Source: Streptomyces sp. NA04227 (lineage in GTDB: Bacteria; Actinomycetota; Actinomycetes; Streptomycetales; Streptomycetaceae). From it: a stretch of 64,000 nucleotides of DNA. Below are positions 9,689-18,575 of this stretch, piece by piece. The position numbers and the translations under genes were made by a program. The first letter of the stretch is position 1. Each line of letters starts with the position of its first letter. The notes beneath the pieces were generated by a model. That model made no database searches, had not been told where the DNA came from, and saw only the letters and a list, made by a program, of their open reading frames with translations. The stretch is from assembly GCF_013364195.1 (NCBI RefSeq), contig NZ_CP054918.1:2345001-2409000 (forward strand). The letters run 5' to 3'.

Positions 9689-11323
9689 TCAGCCCTGCGG
9701 CCAGTCCACCTGCGGCGACTTGTAGTAGCCGATACCGAGGGAGTCCCAGCGCGGGGCCTCGGCGGCGAGGCGCTCGCGGTAGCTCTCCCAGTCGTGCGCG
9801 GAGGCCGGGGACCAGCCCAGCTCGGCGATACCGGGCAGGCGCGGGAAGACCATGTAGTCCAGGTGCGCGGAGGTGGACAGGGTCTCCGTCCACACCGGCG
9901 CCTCGACCCCGGCGACCGACTCGGGCGGCAGGCCCTGGAGGTAGTTGCCCGGGTCCCAGTCGTAGGAGCGCTGCACCTCGACATAGCCCGCCCAGGACAG
10001 GCCGAGCGGGGTGTCCTTGGTGTACTTCATGTCGAGGTAGGCGCGGTCGGCCGGGGAGAGGATCACCTTGGCGCCCCTCTTCGCCGCGTCCACCACCTGC
10101 TGGCGCTCCTCCGGCTTCGTGGCGTCGTAGCCCCAGTACTGGAGGGTCGCGCCCGGCGCCGGCTCGGCACCCGCCAACTGGTGCCAGCCCAGCACCTTCT
10201 TGCCGTACTTGGCGACCACCGGCTGCACCTTCTTCATGAAGGCGACGTAGTCCTCGTGGCTGGTGGAGTGCGCCTCGTCACCGCCGATGTGGATGGTGTC
10301 CCCGGGCGTGAGCTCGGCGATCTCGCGGATCACGTCGTCCACGAAGTCGTAGGTCACGTCCTTGTTCACGCACAGCGAGCTGAAGCCGACCTCGGTGCCG
10401 GTGTACAGCGGAGGCGCGACGCCGTCGCAGTTCAGCTCGGCGTAGGAGGCGAGGGCGGCGTTGGTGTGGCCGGGCAGGTCGATCTCGGGGACGACGTCCA
10501 TCTGCCGGGAGGCCGCGTAGTTCACCAGGTCCTTGTACTGGTCCTTGGTGTAGTAGCCGCCCTTGCCGCCGCCGACCTGGGTGGAGCCGCCGTACTCGGC
10601 CAGGCGCGGCCAGGAGTCGATCGCGATCCGCCAGCCCTGGTCGTCGGACAGGTGCAGATGCAGTTTGTTGATCTTGTAGAGGGCGGCCTGGTCGATGAGG
10701 CGCTTGACCTGGTCGGGAGTGAAGAAGTGGCGTGAGACGTCGAGCATCAGGCCGCGGTGCGCGTAGCGCGGCACGTCCTCGATGCTGCCGCCCGCCACCA
10801 GCCACGGGCCGGGCTGCTCGGAGCGCTGCTCCACGGCCGTCGGCAGCAGTTGACGCAGGGTCTGCACGCCGTGGAAGAGCCCGGCCGCCTTGCGGGCGGT
10901 GATGGTGACCGAGCCGGGCTTGCTGCTCAACCGGTAGCCCTCGTCACCGAGTTGGGCCTCGGCGGGGGCGAGCCGCAGCCGGATGCCGTCCCGGCCGTCG
11001 CGTTCGGTGAGCGGGAGCGCGTAGCCGGTGGCCGGGCGCAGCAGTCCGGCGAGGTAGCCGCCGACGCTCTCGGCGTCCTCGCCACCACTCACCCGGATCG
11101 GGGTCCGGTCGGTGAGGCGGTACGGCTTGCCGCCCGGCTCGACCGAGGAGGGCGCCGGGATCACCTGACCCAGCGGGCGGGGCTCGGCCGCTGCGCGGGC
11201 GGAGCCGGCGGCGGAGTGCGAGGGCAGGGCGGCCGCCGCGAGGACGCAGGCGAGAGCCGGGGCGAGCAGCAGCGCACCGATAACTCGGCGCTTGCGGCGA
11301 TGGGTTGAGAGGTGCTGTCTCAC
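9689..11323 (-). CDS. Secreted GH20 beta-N-acetylhexosaminidase
   Basis: A 544-residue exported glycosidase that releases N-acetylglucosamine from chitin oligomers or murein fragments outside the cell. The first 35 residues form a signal peptide (basic RRKRR, hydrophobic core, AAA end). An N-terminal GH20b domain precedes the GH20 barrel, which shows HRGLMLDVSRHF, KINKLHLHLSDDQGWR and the catalytic Asp-Glu pair in HIGGDEAH. The acetamido-binding tryptophan region is near the end. I chose GTG 11323, with AGGGA 7 bases upstream, over an ATG 54 bases further upstream because the signal peptide then starts cleanly. A DasR-like site sits 74 bases upstream, as reported for chitin and GlcNAc genes. 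Confidence 0.92.
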   Translation of the reverse strand: MRQHLSTHRRKRRVIGALLLAPALACVLAAAALPSHSAAGSARAAAEPRPLGQVIPAPSSVEPGGKPYRLTDRTPIRVSGGEDAESVGGYLAGLLRPATGYALPLTERDGRDGIRLRLAPAEAQLGDEGYRLSSKPGSVTITARKAAGLFHGVQTLRQLLPTAVEQRSEQPGPWLVAGGSIEDVPRYAHRGLMLDVSRHFFTPDQVKRLIDQAALYKINKLHLHLSDDQGWRIAIDSWPRLAEYGGSTQVGGGKGGYYTKDQYKDLVNYAASRQMDVVPEIDLPGHTNAALASYAELNCDGVAPPLYTGTEVGFSSLCVNKDVTYDFVDDVIREIAELTPGDTIHIGGDEAHSTSHEDYVAFMKKVQPVVAKYGKKVLGWHQLAGAEPAPGATLQYWGYDATKPEERQQVVDAAKRGAKVILSPADRAYLDMKYTKDTPLGLSWAGYVEVQRSYDWDPGNYLQGLPPESVAGVEAPVWTETLSTSAHLDYMVFPRLPGIAELGWSPASAHDWESYRERLAAEAPRWDSLGIGYYKSPQVDWPQG

Positions 11324-11396
11324 AAACGGTCCCTTCGGCAGGAGCATCTGGGGGTGGGGAACAGCGGGTGGCCACATGAGTATCGGCCGTACGGCA

Positions 11397-11412
11397 ATTG
11401 GTCAAGACCACT
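11397..11412. promoter_or_regulatory. DasR-responsive element (dre-like site)
   Basis: ATTGGTCAAGACCACT matches the dre consensus ACTGGTCTAGACCACT at 14 of 16 positions. It lies in the divergent region between the GH20 gene and the DUF4429 gene. DasR is the GntR-family GlcNAc sensor that represses chitin and GlcNAc use genes in Streptomyces. The match is seen; binding is inferred. Confidence 0.75.
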
Positions 11413-11462
11413 GCATACGATTGGGGCCTCGGAGCGCGCGGCGACGGTGCGAGAATCGCCGT

Positions 11463-12332
11463 ATGGCAGAGATCATCCAGCGCGACGGCACCTGGACCTT
11501 CGACGGCGAAACCCTGCGCATCGTGCCCGGCCGGGACAAGAGCGTCTCGCTGCTGCGCAGCACGCTCGGTGAACTCGCCGTCCCGCTCGACGCGTTGGCG
11601 GGCATCTCGTTCGAGCCGGGCAAGAAGTCCGGACGGCTCAGACTCCGGCTGCGCGAGGGCGCCGACCCGCTGCTCCAGGTGGCGGGCGGCAAACTGCCCG
11701 AGGCCTCGGACCCGTACCGGCTGACCGTCGAGGCGGACCGCGCCGGGGTGGCCGAGTATCTGGTGGACGAGGTGCGCCGGGCCCTGCTCCTGGACGAGGT
11801 GCCGGAGGGCGGCACCGACAGGTATCTGCTGCCGGGGCCCGCGGTGCCGATATCCGTCTCGGCCGGGGACGGCACCGCGCACTTCGACGGCGAGCGGGTG
11901 CGCCTGGAGTGGAACTGGAAGACGGAGGAGTCCAAGGCCGCCTCGGGCACCCACACGCTGGCGCTGGCCGATCTCACCGGGGTCCAGTGGGTTCCGGCCG
12001 GCGGCCTGGAGAACGGCCACCTGCGGTTCCAGCCGCGCACGGGCGGGACCAAGGCACCCGCCAAGTACGACCCGCACTCGGTGGAACTCTGGGGCTTCAA
12101 GAAGGACCCGCTGATGGCGCTCGTCGCCGCCGCGGTACAGGCCCGGCTCCCCCATCCGGCGGCGCCCGCACCGGCCGGGGCCACGCCCGCCCCCGCGCCC
12201 GCGGCGGTGCCCGCCGAGGACCACGACACGCTGCTGCGGCGGCTGCGCGAACTCGGTGAACTGCACCGCGAGGGAGTGCTCACCGACGAGGAGTTCGCGG
12301 CGGCCAAGCGGGCGGTACTCGCGCGGATGTAG
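11463..12332 (+). CDS. DUF4429 protein with C-terminal SHOCT domain
   Basis: A 289-residue cytoplasmic protein with two successive DUF4429-like halves (about residues 1-105 and 110-225), an alanine/proline linker, and a short SHOCT-type helix pair at the end (LRELGELHREGVLTDEEF). SHOCT helices usually mediate oligomerisation; the function of DUF4429 is unknown. There are no signal peptide or membrane segments. It is divergent from the hexosaminidase, and the shared region carries the DasR-like site. The start at 11463 is the first ATG that gives the conserved N-terminus. Confidence 0.8.
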   Translation: MAEIIQRDGTWTFDGETLRIVPGRDKSVSLLRSTLGELAVPLDALAGISFEPGKKSGRLRLRLREGADPLLQVAGGKLPEASDPYRLTVEADRAGVAEYLVDEVRRALLLDEVPEGGTDRYLLPGPAVPISVSAGDGTAHFDGERVRLEWNWKTEESKAASGTHTLALADLTGVQWVPAGGLENGHLRFQPRTGGTKAPAKYDPHSVELWGFKKDPLMALVAAAVQARLPHPAAPAPAGATPAPAPAAVPAEDHDTLLRRLRELGELHREGVLTDEEFAAAKRAVLARM

Positions 12333-12600
12333 CGGATGCAGGGGATGTAGCGGATGCAGGGGGTGGCCGAGCAGCGGGCGCGGCAGCGTGCGGGCGCAGA
12401 GGCGCGAGGCCTCCCGGAACGAACAACCCGAAATGCACCAAAACCACCCCACGTCGAGCGCGCACACCCCCGCCCGCACACCCTCGCCCGCACGCCCCCT
12501 TCGGCCGGAACGTCGAATTCCACCCCGCCTCGGCCGAATTCTGTGCCCGGATTCGGGCAGGATATTTGCGAAACCCCTCCGTCTCCCCCAGGATCGATCC

Positions 12601-12858
12601 GTGCACGAGGACCTTGTCGATCATCTGACCCGCAGCACGCCGCTGAACCGCGGTGAGTCGCTGCGGGTGATCCAGGATGTGCTCGCGTACTTCGACGAGA
12701 CGGCCGAGGACTTCGTCCGTCGCCGCCACCGCGAACTGCAGGGCCAGGGCCTTGTCAACGCGGAGATCTTCGAACGGATCGAGGCGGATCTCGGATACCG
12801 CGCGGTCGCGCCGCCCCAGTTCACGCTGAGGCAGCTGCGCCGCATCGTCTACGGCTGA
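12601..12858 (+). CDS. Conserved small protein of unknown function upstream of glmS
   Basis: An 85-residue, all-helical-looking basic/acidic protein starting at a GTG with AGGA 7 bases upstream. It has no cysteines, signal peptide or membrane segment. The segment LNRGESLRVIQDVLAYFDE resembles small Streptomyces proteins found at the same place before glmS (recalled). Its position 57 bases before glmS suggests co-transcription. I do not know its function. The 268 bases upstream of it hold only a short direct repeat (GGATGTAGCGGATGCAGGG twice near 12328-12362). Confidence 0.75.
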   Translation: MHEDLVDHLTRSTPLNRGESLRVIQDVLAYFDETAEDFVRRRHRELQGQGLVNAEIFERIEADLGYRAVAPPQFTLRQLRRIVYG

Positions 12859-12915
12859 CCGGGCCGCCACCCGCGAACAGCCCTACGTACTACCGGCAAG
12901 GGGAGCCCGAAAACC

Positions 12916-14733
12916 ATGTGCGGAATTGTGGGATACATCGGCCGACGCGATGTCGCGCCGCTGCTGCTCGAAGGTCTGCAGCGACTGGAGTACCGCGGCT
13001 ACGACTCCGCCGGAGTCGTGATCACCGGACCGAAGTCGGCCGGGCTCAAGATGATCAAGGCCAAGGGCCGGGTACGGGACCTGGAGGCCCGTATCCCCAA
13101 GCGCTTCGCCGGCACCACCGGTATCGCCCACACCCGCTGGGCCACCCACGGCGCCCCGTCCGACGAGAACGCGCACCCGCACCTGGACCGCGAGGGCAAG
13201 GTCGCCGTCGTCCACAACGGCATCATCGACAACGCCGCCGAGCTGCGCGCCAAGCTCATCGCCGAGGGCTTCGAGTTCGCCTCCGAGACCGACACCGAGG
13301 TGCTCACCCACCTGATCGCGCGCTCGGACGCCGAGAAGCTGGAGGACCGCGTCCGCGAGGCGCTGCGCCTGATCGAGGGCACCTACGGCATCGCCGTCCT
13401 GCACGCCGACTTCCCGGACCGGATCGTGGTCGCCCGCAACGGCTCCCCGGTCGTCCTCGGCATCGGCGAGAAGGAGATGTTCGTCGCCTCCGACGTCGCC
13501 GCGCTCGTCACCCACACCCGCCAGGTCGTCACCCTCGACGACGGCGAGATGGCCACCCTCAAGGCGGACGACTTCCGCACCTACACCACCGAGGGCACCC
13601 GCACCACGGCGGCGCCGACCATGGTGGAGTGGGAGGCCGAGTCGTACGACATGGGCGGCCACGACACCTATATGCACAAGGAGATCTTCGAGCAGGCCGA
13701 CGCGGTGGACCGCGTCCTGCGCGGCCGCATCGACGACCGCTTCTCCACGGTGCGCCTGGGCGGGCTCAACCTGGACGCGCGGGAGGCGCGCGCGGTGCGC
13801 CGGGTGAAGATCCTCGGCTGCGGCACCTCGTACCACGCGGGCCTGATCGGCGCGCAGATGATCGAGGAGCTGGCCCGCATCCCCGCGGACGCCGAACCGG
13901 CCTCGGAGTTCCGCTACCGCAACCCGGTCGTCGACCCGGACACCCTCTACATCGCGGTCTCCCAGTCCGGTGAGACCTACGACGTGCTCGCCGCCGTCCA
14001 GGAGCTCAAGCGCAAGGGCGCGCGGGTCCTCGGTGTGGTCAACGTGGTCGGCTCGGCGATCGCGCGCGAGGCCGACGGCGGGGTGTACGTGCACGCGGGC
14101 CCCGAGGTCTGCGTGGTGTCCACGAAGTGCTTCACCAACACCACGGTCGCCTTCGCGCTGCTCGCCCTGCACCTGGGCCGCACCCGCGACCTCTCGGTGT
14201 CCGACGGCCGCCGGATCATCGAGGGCCTGCGCAGGCTGCCCGGGCAGATCGCCGAGATCCTGGAGCAGGAGGCCGAGATCAAGGAGCTGGCGGCCGAGTA
14301 CGCCGAGGCCCGCTCGATGATGTTCATCGGCCGGGTCCGCGGCTACCCCGTCGCGCGCGAGGCCTCGCTCAAGCTGAAGGAGGTCTCGTACATCCACGCC
14401 GAGGCCTACCCCGCCTCCGAGCTGAAGCACGGACCGCTCGCGCTGATCGAGCCCGCGCTGCCGACGGTCGCGATCGTGCCCGACGACGACCTCCTGGAGA
14501 AGAACCGTGCCGCCCTGGAGGAGATCAAGGCCCGTAGCGGCCGGATCCTCGCCGTCGCGCACCAGAAGCAGGAGAAGGCCGACCGTACGGTGGTCGTGCC
14601 GAAGAACGAGGACGAGCTGGACCCGATCCTGATGGGCATCCCGCTCCAGCTCCTCGCGTACCACACGGCCCTCGCCCTCGGCCGGGACATCGACAAGCCG
14701 CGCAACCTGGCGAAGTCGGTGACCGTCGAGTAG
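12916..14733 (+). CDS. glmS: Glutamine:fructose-6-phosphate aminotransferase (isomerising)
   Basis: A 605-residue enzyme that makes glucosamine-6-phosphate from fructose-6-phosphate and glutamine, the entry step to UDP-GlcNAc and the cell wall. The N-terminal glutaminase starts with the nucleophile Cys2 (MCGIVGYIG) and continues through HTRWATHG. Two SIS domains follow, with CGTSYHAG and SQSGETYD in the first and the RGYPVAREASLKLKE region in the second. The C-terminus KPRNLAKSVTVE is the conserved catalytic tail. Full length, no gaps. AAGGGGAG precedes the start. Confidence 0.96.
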   Translation: MCGIVGYIGRRDVAPLLLEGLQRLEYRGYDSAGVVITGPKSAGLKMIKAKGRVRDLEARIPKRFAGTTGIAHTRWATHGAPSDENAHPHLDREGKVAVVHNGIIDNAAELRAKLIAEGFEFASETDTEVLTHLIARSDAEKLEDRVREALRLIEGTYGIAVLHADFPDRIVVARNGSPVVLGIGEKEMFVASDVAALVTHTRQVVTLDDGEMATLKADDFRTYTTEGTRTTAAPTMVEWEAESYDMGGHDTYMHKEIFEQADAVDRVLRGRIDDRFSTVRLGGLNLDAREARAVRRVKILGCGTSYHAGLIGAQMIEELARIPADAEPASEFRYRNPVVDPDTLYIAVSQSGETYDVLAAVQELKRKGARVLGVVNVVGSAIAREADGGVYVHAGPEVCVVSTKCFTNTTVAFALLALHLGRTRDLSVSDGRRIIEGLRRLPGQIAEILEQEAEIKELAAEYAEARSMMFIGRVRGYPVAREASLKLKEVSYIHAEAYPASELKHGPLALIEPALPTVAIVPDDDLLEKNRAALEEIKARSGRILAVAHQKQEKADRTVVVPKNEDELDPILMGIPLQLLAYHTALALGRDIDKPRNLAKSVTVE

Positions 14734-14760
14734 TCGGCGCGGCCACTGGTCCCCGGCCTT

Positions 14761-14785
14761 CGGCGCACGGCAAGTCCGTGCGCCG
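14761..14785. terminator. Hairpin after glmS
   Basis: A perfect 10-base-pair stem (CGGCGCACGG with CCGTGCGCCG) and 5-base loop lie 28 bases after the glmS stop codon. No T-tract follows, which is common in Streptomyces. Confidence 0.7.
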
Positions 14786-14886
14786 GGGCGGGAGTTGAGA
14801 GCCGGGGCCGGGAGCCGCCGAGGGCCGGGAGTCCCTTCGGGGCCCCGGCCCCTTCGGCATCCGTCGGAGGCGGTTACGGGCGGGCC

Positions 14887-14938
14887 GACGTCAGGCGATG
14901 ACGTCAGGCGATGACGTCAGGCGATGACGTCAGGGGAT
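14887..14938. repeat. Four tandem 13-base repeats at the usp stop codon
   Basis: The unit GACGTCAGGCGAT is repeated four times head to tail; the last copy has one change (GACGTCAGGGGAT). The last copy contains the stop codon and final codons of the minus-strand universal stress gene, so the array has grown out of the gene's end. Such arrays vary in copy number between strains by slippage (general knowledge). Confidence 0.9.
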
Positions 14939-15454
14939 GGTGACGACGGGCCGCTGTGCCTTGCGGGTCAGACGCCCGGCCACCGAGCCGAACAGGCGGC
15001 CCACCAGGCCGTGGGTGGAGCCGACCACGATGGCGTCGGCCTCGTACTCCCGGCCCACTTCCTCGAGTTCGTGGCAGATGTCGCCGCCGCGCTCGACCAG
15101 GATCCAGGGGACCTCGGACAGGTAGTCCGCGCAGGCGAGTTCGAGGCCGAGCACCTCGGTGCGGTGGTCGGGGACGTCCACGAAGACCGGGGGCTCGCAG
15201 CCCGCCCAGACCGTCGTGGGCAGTCTGTTGGCGACATGGACGATGATCAGCCCGGAGCCCGAGCGCTGCGCCATTCCGATCGCATAGGCGAGGGCGCGCT
15301 CACTGGAGGTCGAGCCGTCGAATCCGACGACGACTCCGTGCCGGAAGGCGGGGTCGCAGGCATGGCGTGGATCCGCCCTCGGCAGGGGCTCACCGGAGTG
15401 GTCGGCGAGCTGCCGCTTGCGGTCCGCGGGTTCAGGGAGTTCGTGACCGGCCAT
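14930..15454 (-). CDS. Universal stress protein (UspA family), single domain
   Basis: A 174-residue UspA-fold protein. After about 35 non-conserved residues, the domain starts with GVVVGFDGSTSSERAL and ends with the ATP-binding pattern VGSTHGLVGRLFGSVAGRL followed by RPVVTIP. The GX2GX9GS-type motif suggests that it binds ATP. Such proteins are cytoplasmic stress and dormancy factors; the specific role here is unknown. The gene is convergent with glmS, and its stop codon is embedded in the 13-base tandem array. Confidence 0.88.
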   Translation of the reverse strand: MAGHELPEPADRKRQLADHSGEPLPRADPRHACDPAFRHGVVVGFDGSTSSERALAYAIGMAQRSGSGLIIVHVANRLPTTVWAGCEPPVFVDVPDHRTEVLGLELACADYLSEVPWILVERGGDICHELEEVGREYEADAIVVGSTHGLVGRLFGSVAGRLTRKAQRPVVTIP

Positions 15455-16328
15455 CGAAGTCTCGGCTAAGAAGTTCCTCGTTCTGAGGGGCGAGGGTCGG
15501 GATGCGAAGGGTTCCGGGATGCACTGTGGTTACCAGGAGTAAGACTCCGCACGCACAGCGTACGGGACGGGGGCGGAAAGAACGCCGGACCTCAGTGTCC
15601 GGGAATCGTCTTCCCCGGCCCATACCCCCAAGGGTACGGCTGCACTCCTCTCCTGCCCAGGTCGATCAGGCCCCGTATACGGCGTTTTCGGGAGCATGCA
15701 CGAGCCCGCGCCGGATCGCAACGGTCGCTGGCGTGTACAGCCGGTTTCGCCCGCCGTTCACCCGTGGTGCATGCAACCACCGGGGCAGGACCGGGCAGAC
15801 GGCACAGAGACGATCAACCGCCCGAGCAGCGGCGGAAGTACGGGCGGGCGCTTTCCGGACGTCCGGCACCCTAGTGCGACGGCGCGACGGGGGCGCACGG
15901 AAGCGTTGGCCCCTACCGAAAGAATCGCGCCGGGCGGTACGGTGCACCGCATGTGCGCCCCAGCAGTTTTCGGCCAACTTCCTTGAGAAGAAAGAGGCTT
16001 GTACGAGTCGGTCGAAGTTCCCCGTCCGACCGGCCGGGTTGTCCTTCGCAAGCGCTTTACGATGCGCTCAGGGACCACGAAGACGCGCCATTTAAGCCGG
16101 ACATACAACGCCCGTGGACGCGCAATCGGGGCGCATCCCGAACGATCGCTTCACGCCAGGCAGCCATGTCGACATTGCTCCGGGTGCTGAACTGGTCACG
16201 CTTGCACCACGGGACGCAGTAGATTCGATCATGACTGTAATACGGCGGGGGACTCGTGCAGGACCGAGGGGAAACGTGCAGGAGCGAAGCAACCGAGGAG
16301 CCGCGACCACCGAGGGGGGCTTAGCGTC
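15455..16328. other. Long non-coding region: adpA upstream and leader
   Basis: 874 bases without a convincing gene; open frames here lack typical codon bias. It separates usp and adpA, which diverge, and must hold both promoters. adpA genes in other Streptomyces also have long regulated upstream regions (known). One AdpA-type site is listed separately. Base composition is lower in GC than the flanking genes, especially 15960-16250. Confidence 0.7.
15729..15738 (+). promoter_or_regulatory. AdpA-consensus binding site upstream of adpA
   Basis: TGGCGTGTAC fits the AdpA consensus TGGCSNGWWY at every position. It lies 591 bases upstream of the adpA start. AdpA is known to bind its own upstream region in S. 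griseus and S. coelicolor, so autoregulation is a reasonable inference. A 10-base degenerate match can occur by chance. Confidence 0.5.
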
Positions 16329-17543
16329 ATGAGCCACGACTCCACCGCTGCGCCCGATTCGACGGGCAGGAAACTGTCCGGAAGGCGCCGCCGCGAAATA
16401 GTCGCCGTACTGCTGTTCAGCGGCGGTCCCATCTTCGAGAGTTCCATACCGCTCTCGGTGTTCGGGATCGACCGACAAGACGCGGGCGTACCGCGCTACC
16501 GCTTGCTGGTGTGCGCGGGCGAGGACGGAGCACTGCGGACGACGGGCGGTCTGGAACTGACCGCCCCGTACGGACTCGACGCGATCTCGCGCGCCGGGAC
16601 CGTCGTCGTACCCGCCTGGCGCTCCATCACCGCGCCACCACCCGAGGAAGCGCTGGAAGCGCTGCGCCGGGCCCATGAGGAAGGAGCGCGCATCGTCGGT
16701 CTGTGCACCGGCGCCTTCGTGCTCGCCGCCGCCGGACTGCTCGACGGCAGGCCGGCCACCACCCACTGGATGTACGCGCCGACGCTGGCCAAGCGCTATC
16801 CGTCCGTGCACGTCGATCCGCGCGAACTCTTCGTGGACGACGGCGACGTACTCACCTCCGCGGGCACGGCCGCGGGCATCGATCTGTGCCTGCACATCGT
16901 GCGCACGGACCACGGCAACGAGGCGGCGGGCGCGCTCGCCCGCAGGCTCGTGGTGCCGCCGCGCCGCAGCGGCGGCCAGGAGCGCTATCTCGACCGGTCG
17001 CTGCCGGAGGAGATCGGCGCGGACCCGCTGGCCGAGGTGGTCGCGTGGGCCCTGGAGCATCTGCACGAGCAGTTCGACGTGGAGACGCTCGCCGCCCGTG
17101 CGTACATGAGCCGCAGGACCTTCGACCGCCGCTTCCGCTCCCTGACCGGAAGCGCGCCGCTGCAGTGGCTGATCACCCAGCGGGTGCTCCAGGCACAGCG
17201 GCTCCTGGAGACCTCCGACTACTCGGTCGACGAGGTGGCGGGCCGCTGCGGCTTCCGCTCCCCCGTCGCCCTGCGCGGCCACTTCCGCCGCCAGCTCGGC
17301 TCCTCCCCCGCCGCCTACCGGGCCGCCTACCGCGCCCGCAGGCCGCAGGGCGAGCGGCAGCCCGAGCCGGTCGCACCGGTGGCGCTGCCGGAGTCTCCGG
17401 TGCCGTTGCAGTCCAGGCGTACGGCGGCGGCCAGCTCGCTGGGTCCGAGCGCCTCGATGCCGACGGACGCGCGGCCCCCGGAGTCGTACGTCCCGCACGC
17501 TCTGGGCCGCCCGAGTCTGCCGGGCCAGCGGAGTGCGCCGTAG
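16329..17543 (+). CDS. adpA: Pleiotropic developmental regulator AdpA (BldH); no TTA codon
   Basis: A 404-residue regulator with an N-terminal DJ-1/PfpI-like dimerisation domain (about residues 25-195, including GLCTGAFVLAAAGLL and the TTHW motif) and a C-terminal AraC/XylS DNA-binding domain (about 235-330, with SRRTFDRRFRSLTG and CGFRSPVALRGHFRRQLG). A variable proline-rich tail follows. It controls aerial growth and antibiotic genes. In S. coelicolor and S. griseus the gene carries a rare TTA codon in the linker between the domains, which makes translation depend on the bldA tRNA. Here no TTA occurs anywhere in the gene; the linker leucine in ERYLDRS (Leu221) is CTC. The spacing to orn is 9 bases. 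Confidence 0.95.
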   Translation: MSHDSTAAPDSTGRKLSGRRRREIVAVLLFSGGPIFESSIPLSVFGIDRQDAGVPRYRLLVCAGEDGALRTTGGLELTAPYGLDAISRAGTVVVPAWRSITAPPPEEALEALRRAHEEGARIVGLCTGAFVLAAAGLLDGRPATTHWMYAPTLAKRYPSVHVDPRELFVDDGDVLTSAGTAAGIDLCLHIVRTDHGNEAAGALARRLVVPPRRSGGQERYLDRSLPEEIGADPLAEVVAWALEHLHEQFDVETLAARAYMSRRTFDRRFRSLTGSAPLQWLITQRVLQAQRLLETSDYSVDEVAGRCGFRSPVALRGHFRRQLGSSPAAYRAAYRARRPQGERQPEPVAPVALPESPVPLQSRRTAAASSLGPSASMPTDARPPESYVPHALGRPSLPGQRSAP

Positions 17544-17552
17544 GGTGAGCGT

Positions 17553-18182
17553 ATGAACGATCGCATGGTGTGGATCGACTGCGAGATGACCGGTCTCTCG
17601 CTGGCGAACGACGCGCTCATCGAGGTGGCCGCACTGGTCACCGATTCGGAGCTGAACGTACTCGGCGAAGGTGTGGACATCGTGATCCGCCCGCCGGACG
17701 CGGCACTCGAGACCATGCCCGAGGTGGTGCGCGCCATGCACACCGCCTCGGGCCTGCTCGACGAACTGGCGGGCGGTACCACGCTCGCCGACGCACAGGA
17801 GCAGGTCCTCGCCTACATCCGCGAGCACGTGAAGGAGCCCGGCAAGGCCCCGCTGTGCGGAAACTCCGTGGGCACCGACCGCGGCTTCCTGCTGCGGGAC
17901 ATGCCCGAGCTGGAGGGCTGGCTGCACTACCGCATCGTCGACGTCTCCTCCGTCAAGGAGCTGTCGCGGCGCTGGTACCCGCGGGCCTACTTCAACAGCC
18001 CGGAGAAGAACGGGAACCACCGGGCGCTGGCCGACATCCGCGAGTCGATCGCGGAGCTGCGCTACTACCGCGAGGCGATCTTCGTCCCGCAGCCCGGCCC
18101 GGACTCGGAAACCGCGCGCACGATCGCGGCCAAGCACGTCCTTCCCGCGGAGCCGCAGAAGCCCGCGGACGCGGCGAAGTAG
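17553..18182 (+). CDS. orn: Oligoribonuclease
   Basis: A 209-residue DEDDh-type 3'-5' exoribonuclease that finishes RNA decay by cleaving 2-5 nt oligomers, including pGpG from c-di-GMP turnover. The metal-binding residues are visible in WIDCEMTG (D and E), in [11 protein letters not shown] (D), and in [11 protein letters not shown] (H and D). The length is slightly above the E. coli enzyme because of an alanine/proline-rich tail. It follows adpA by 9 bases, the order known from other Streptomyces, and may be co-transcribed. It also connects functionally with the c-di-GMP enzyme at 54192. Confidence 0.96.
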   Translation: MNDRMVWIDCEMTGLSLANDALIEVAALVTDSELNVLGEGVDIVIRPPDAALETMPEVVRAMHTASGLLDELAGGTTLADAQEQVLAYIREHVKEPGKAPLCGNSVGTDRGFLLRDMPELEGWLHYRIVDVSSVKELSRRWYPRAYFNSPEKNGNHRALADIRESIAELRYYREAIFVPQPGPDSETARTIAAKHVLPAEPQKPADAAK

Positions 18183-18403
18183 ATCCGGCGGCGGGCCGCC
18201 CTGGGGCGTACGTCCAGGGGTGGCCTGCGGCCGGGGCTCGCGCCGCGGGTGCGCGCTCCGCGCGGCGGTGGCAAGGCAGTAGAGGCAGGGCGTGGAGAGC
18301 GCGGCAGGCACCCGGAGAAAAGGCGGGCGCGAGCACCCTCCCGGACCCTGTACACTTTTTCTCGGCCGGTAGGGGACTCCCCAGGGAGATCCAAGCCAGT
18401 CGT

Positions 18404-18477
18404 GGTGGGTGTAGCTCAGCTGGTAGAGCACCTGGTTGTGGTCCAGGAAGTCGCGGGTTCAAGTCCCGTCACTCACC
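18404..18477 (+). tRNA. tRNA-His (GTG anticodon)
   Basis: A full cloverleaf is visible: acceptor GTGGGTG pairs with CACTCAC (one G-U), the D arm is GCTC/GAGC, and the anticodon stem CCTGG/CCAGG carries the loop TTGTGGT with anticodon GTG. The T arm is GCGGG/CCCGT around TTCAAGT. The extra 5' G at 18404, opposite the discriminator C at 18477, is the tRNA-His identity element. CCA is not encoded. A broken integrase begins about 100 bases downstream, so the 3' half may be an attachment site. Confidence 0.96.
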
Positions 18478-18487
18478 CTGAATGATC

Positions 18488-18519
18488 AAGGCCCGGTCTG
18501 CGAAAGCAGACCGGGCCTT
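18488..18519 (+). terminator. tRNA-His terminator
   Basis: A perfect 14-base-pair stem (AAGGCCCGGTCTGC with its complement) closed by a GAAA tetraloop, 10 bases after the tRNA. Confidence 0.9.
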
Positions 18520-18575
18520 CGTCGTTCCTCAAACCGTGGGAACACGCACCCTCTGAACACCCGTACATTCAGGGC

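Noticed and set aside
12883..14664. 593-residue minus-strand frame opposite glmS
   Set aside because: Mirror of glmS codons (valine, leucine, aspartate-rich), no family features.
14887..14938. CRISPR array
   Set aside because: The 13-base units are contiguous, with no spacers and no cas genes. The Cas4-like nuclease at 42525 is also far from any array.
15502..16095. 197-residue plus-strand frame in the adpA upstream region
   Set aside because: Basic, low-bias translation without motifs, and it lies in a region known to be non-coding regulatory DNA in relatives.
16092..18431. 779-residue minus-strand open frame opposite adpA and orn
   Set aside because: Both genes on the plus strand are certain; the antisense translation is arginine/histidine/proline-rich and shows no domain.
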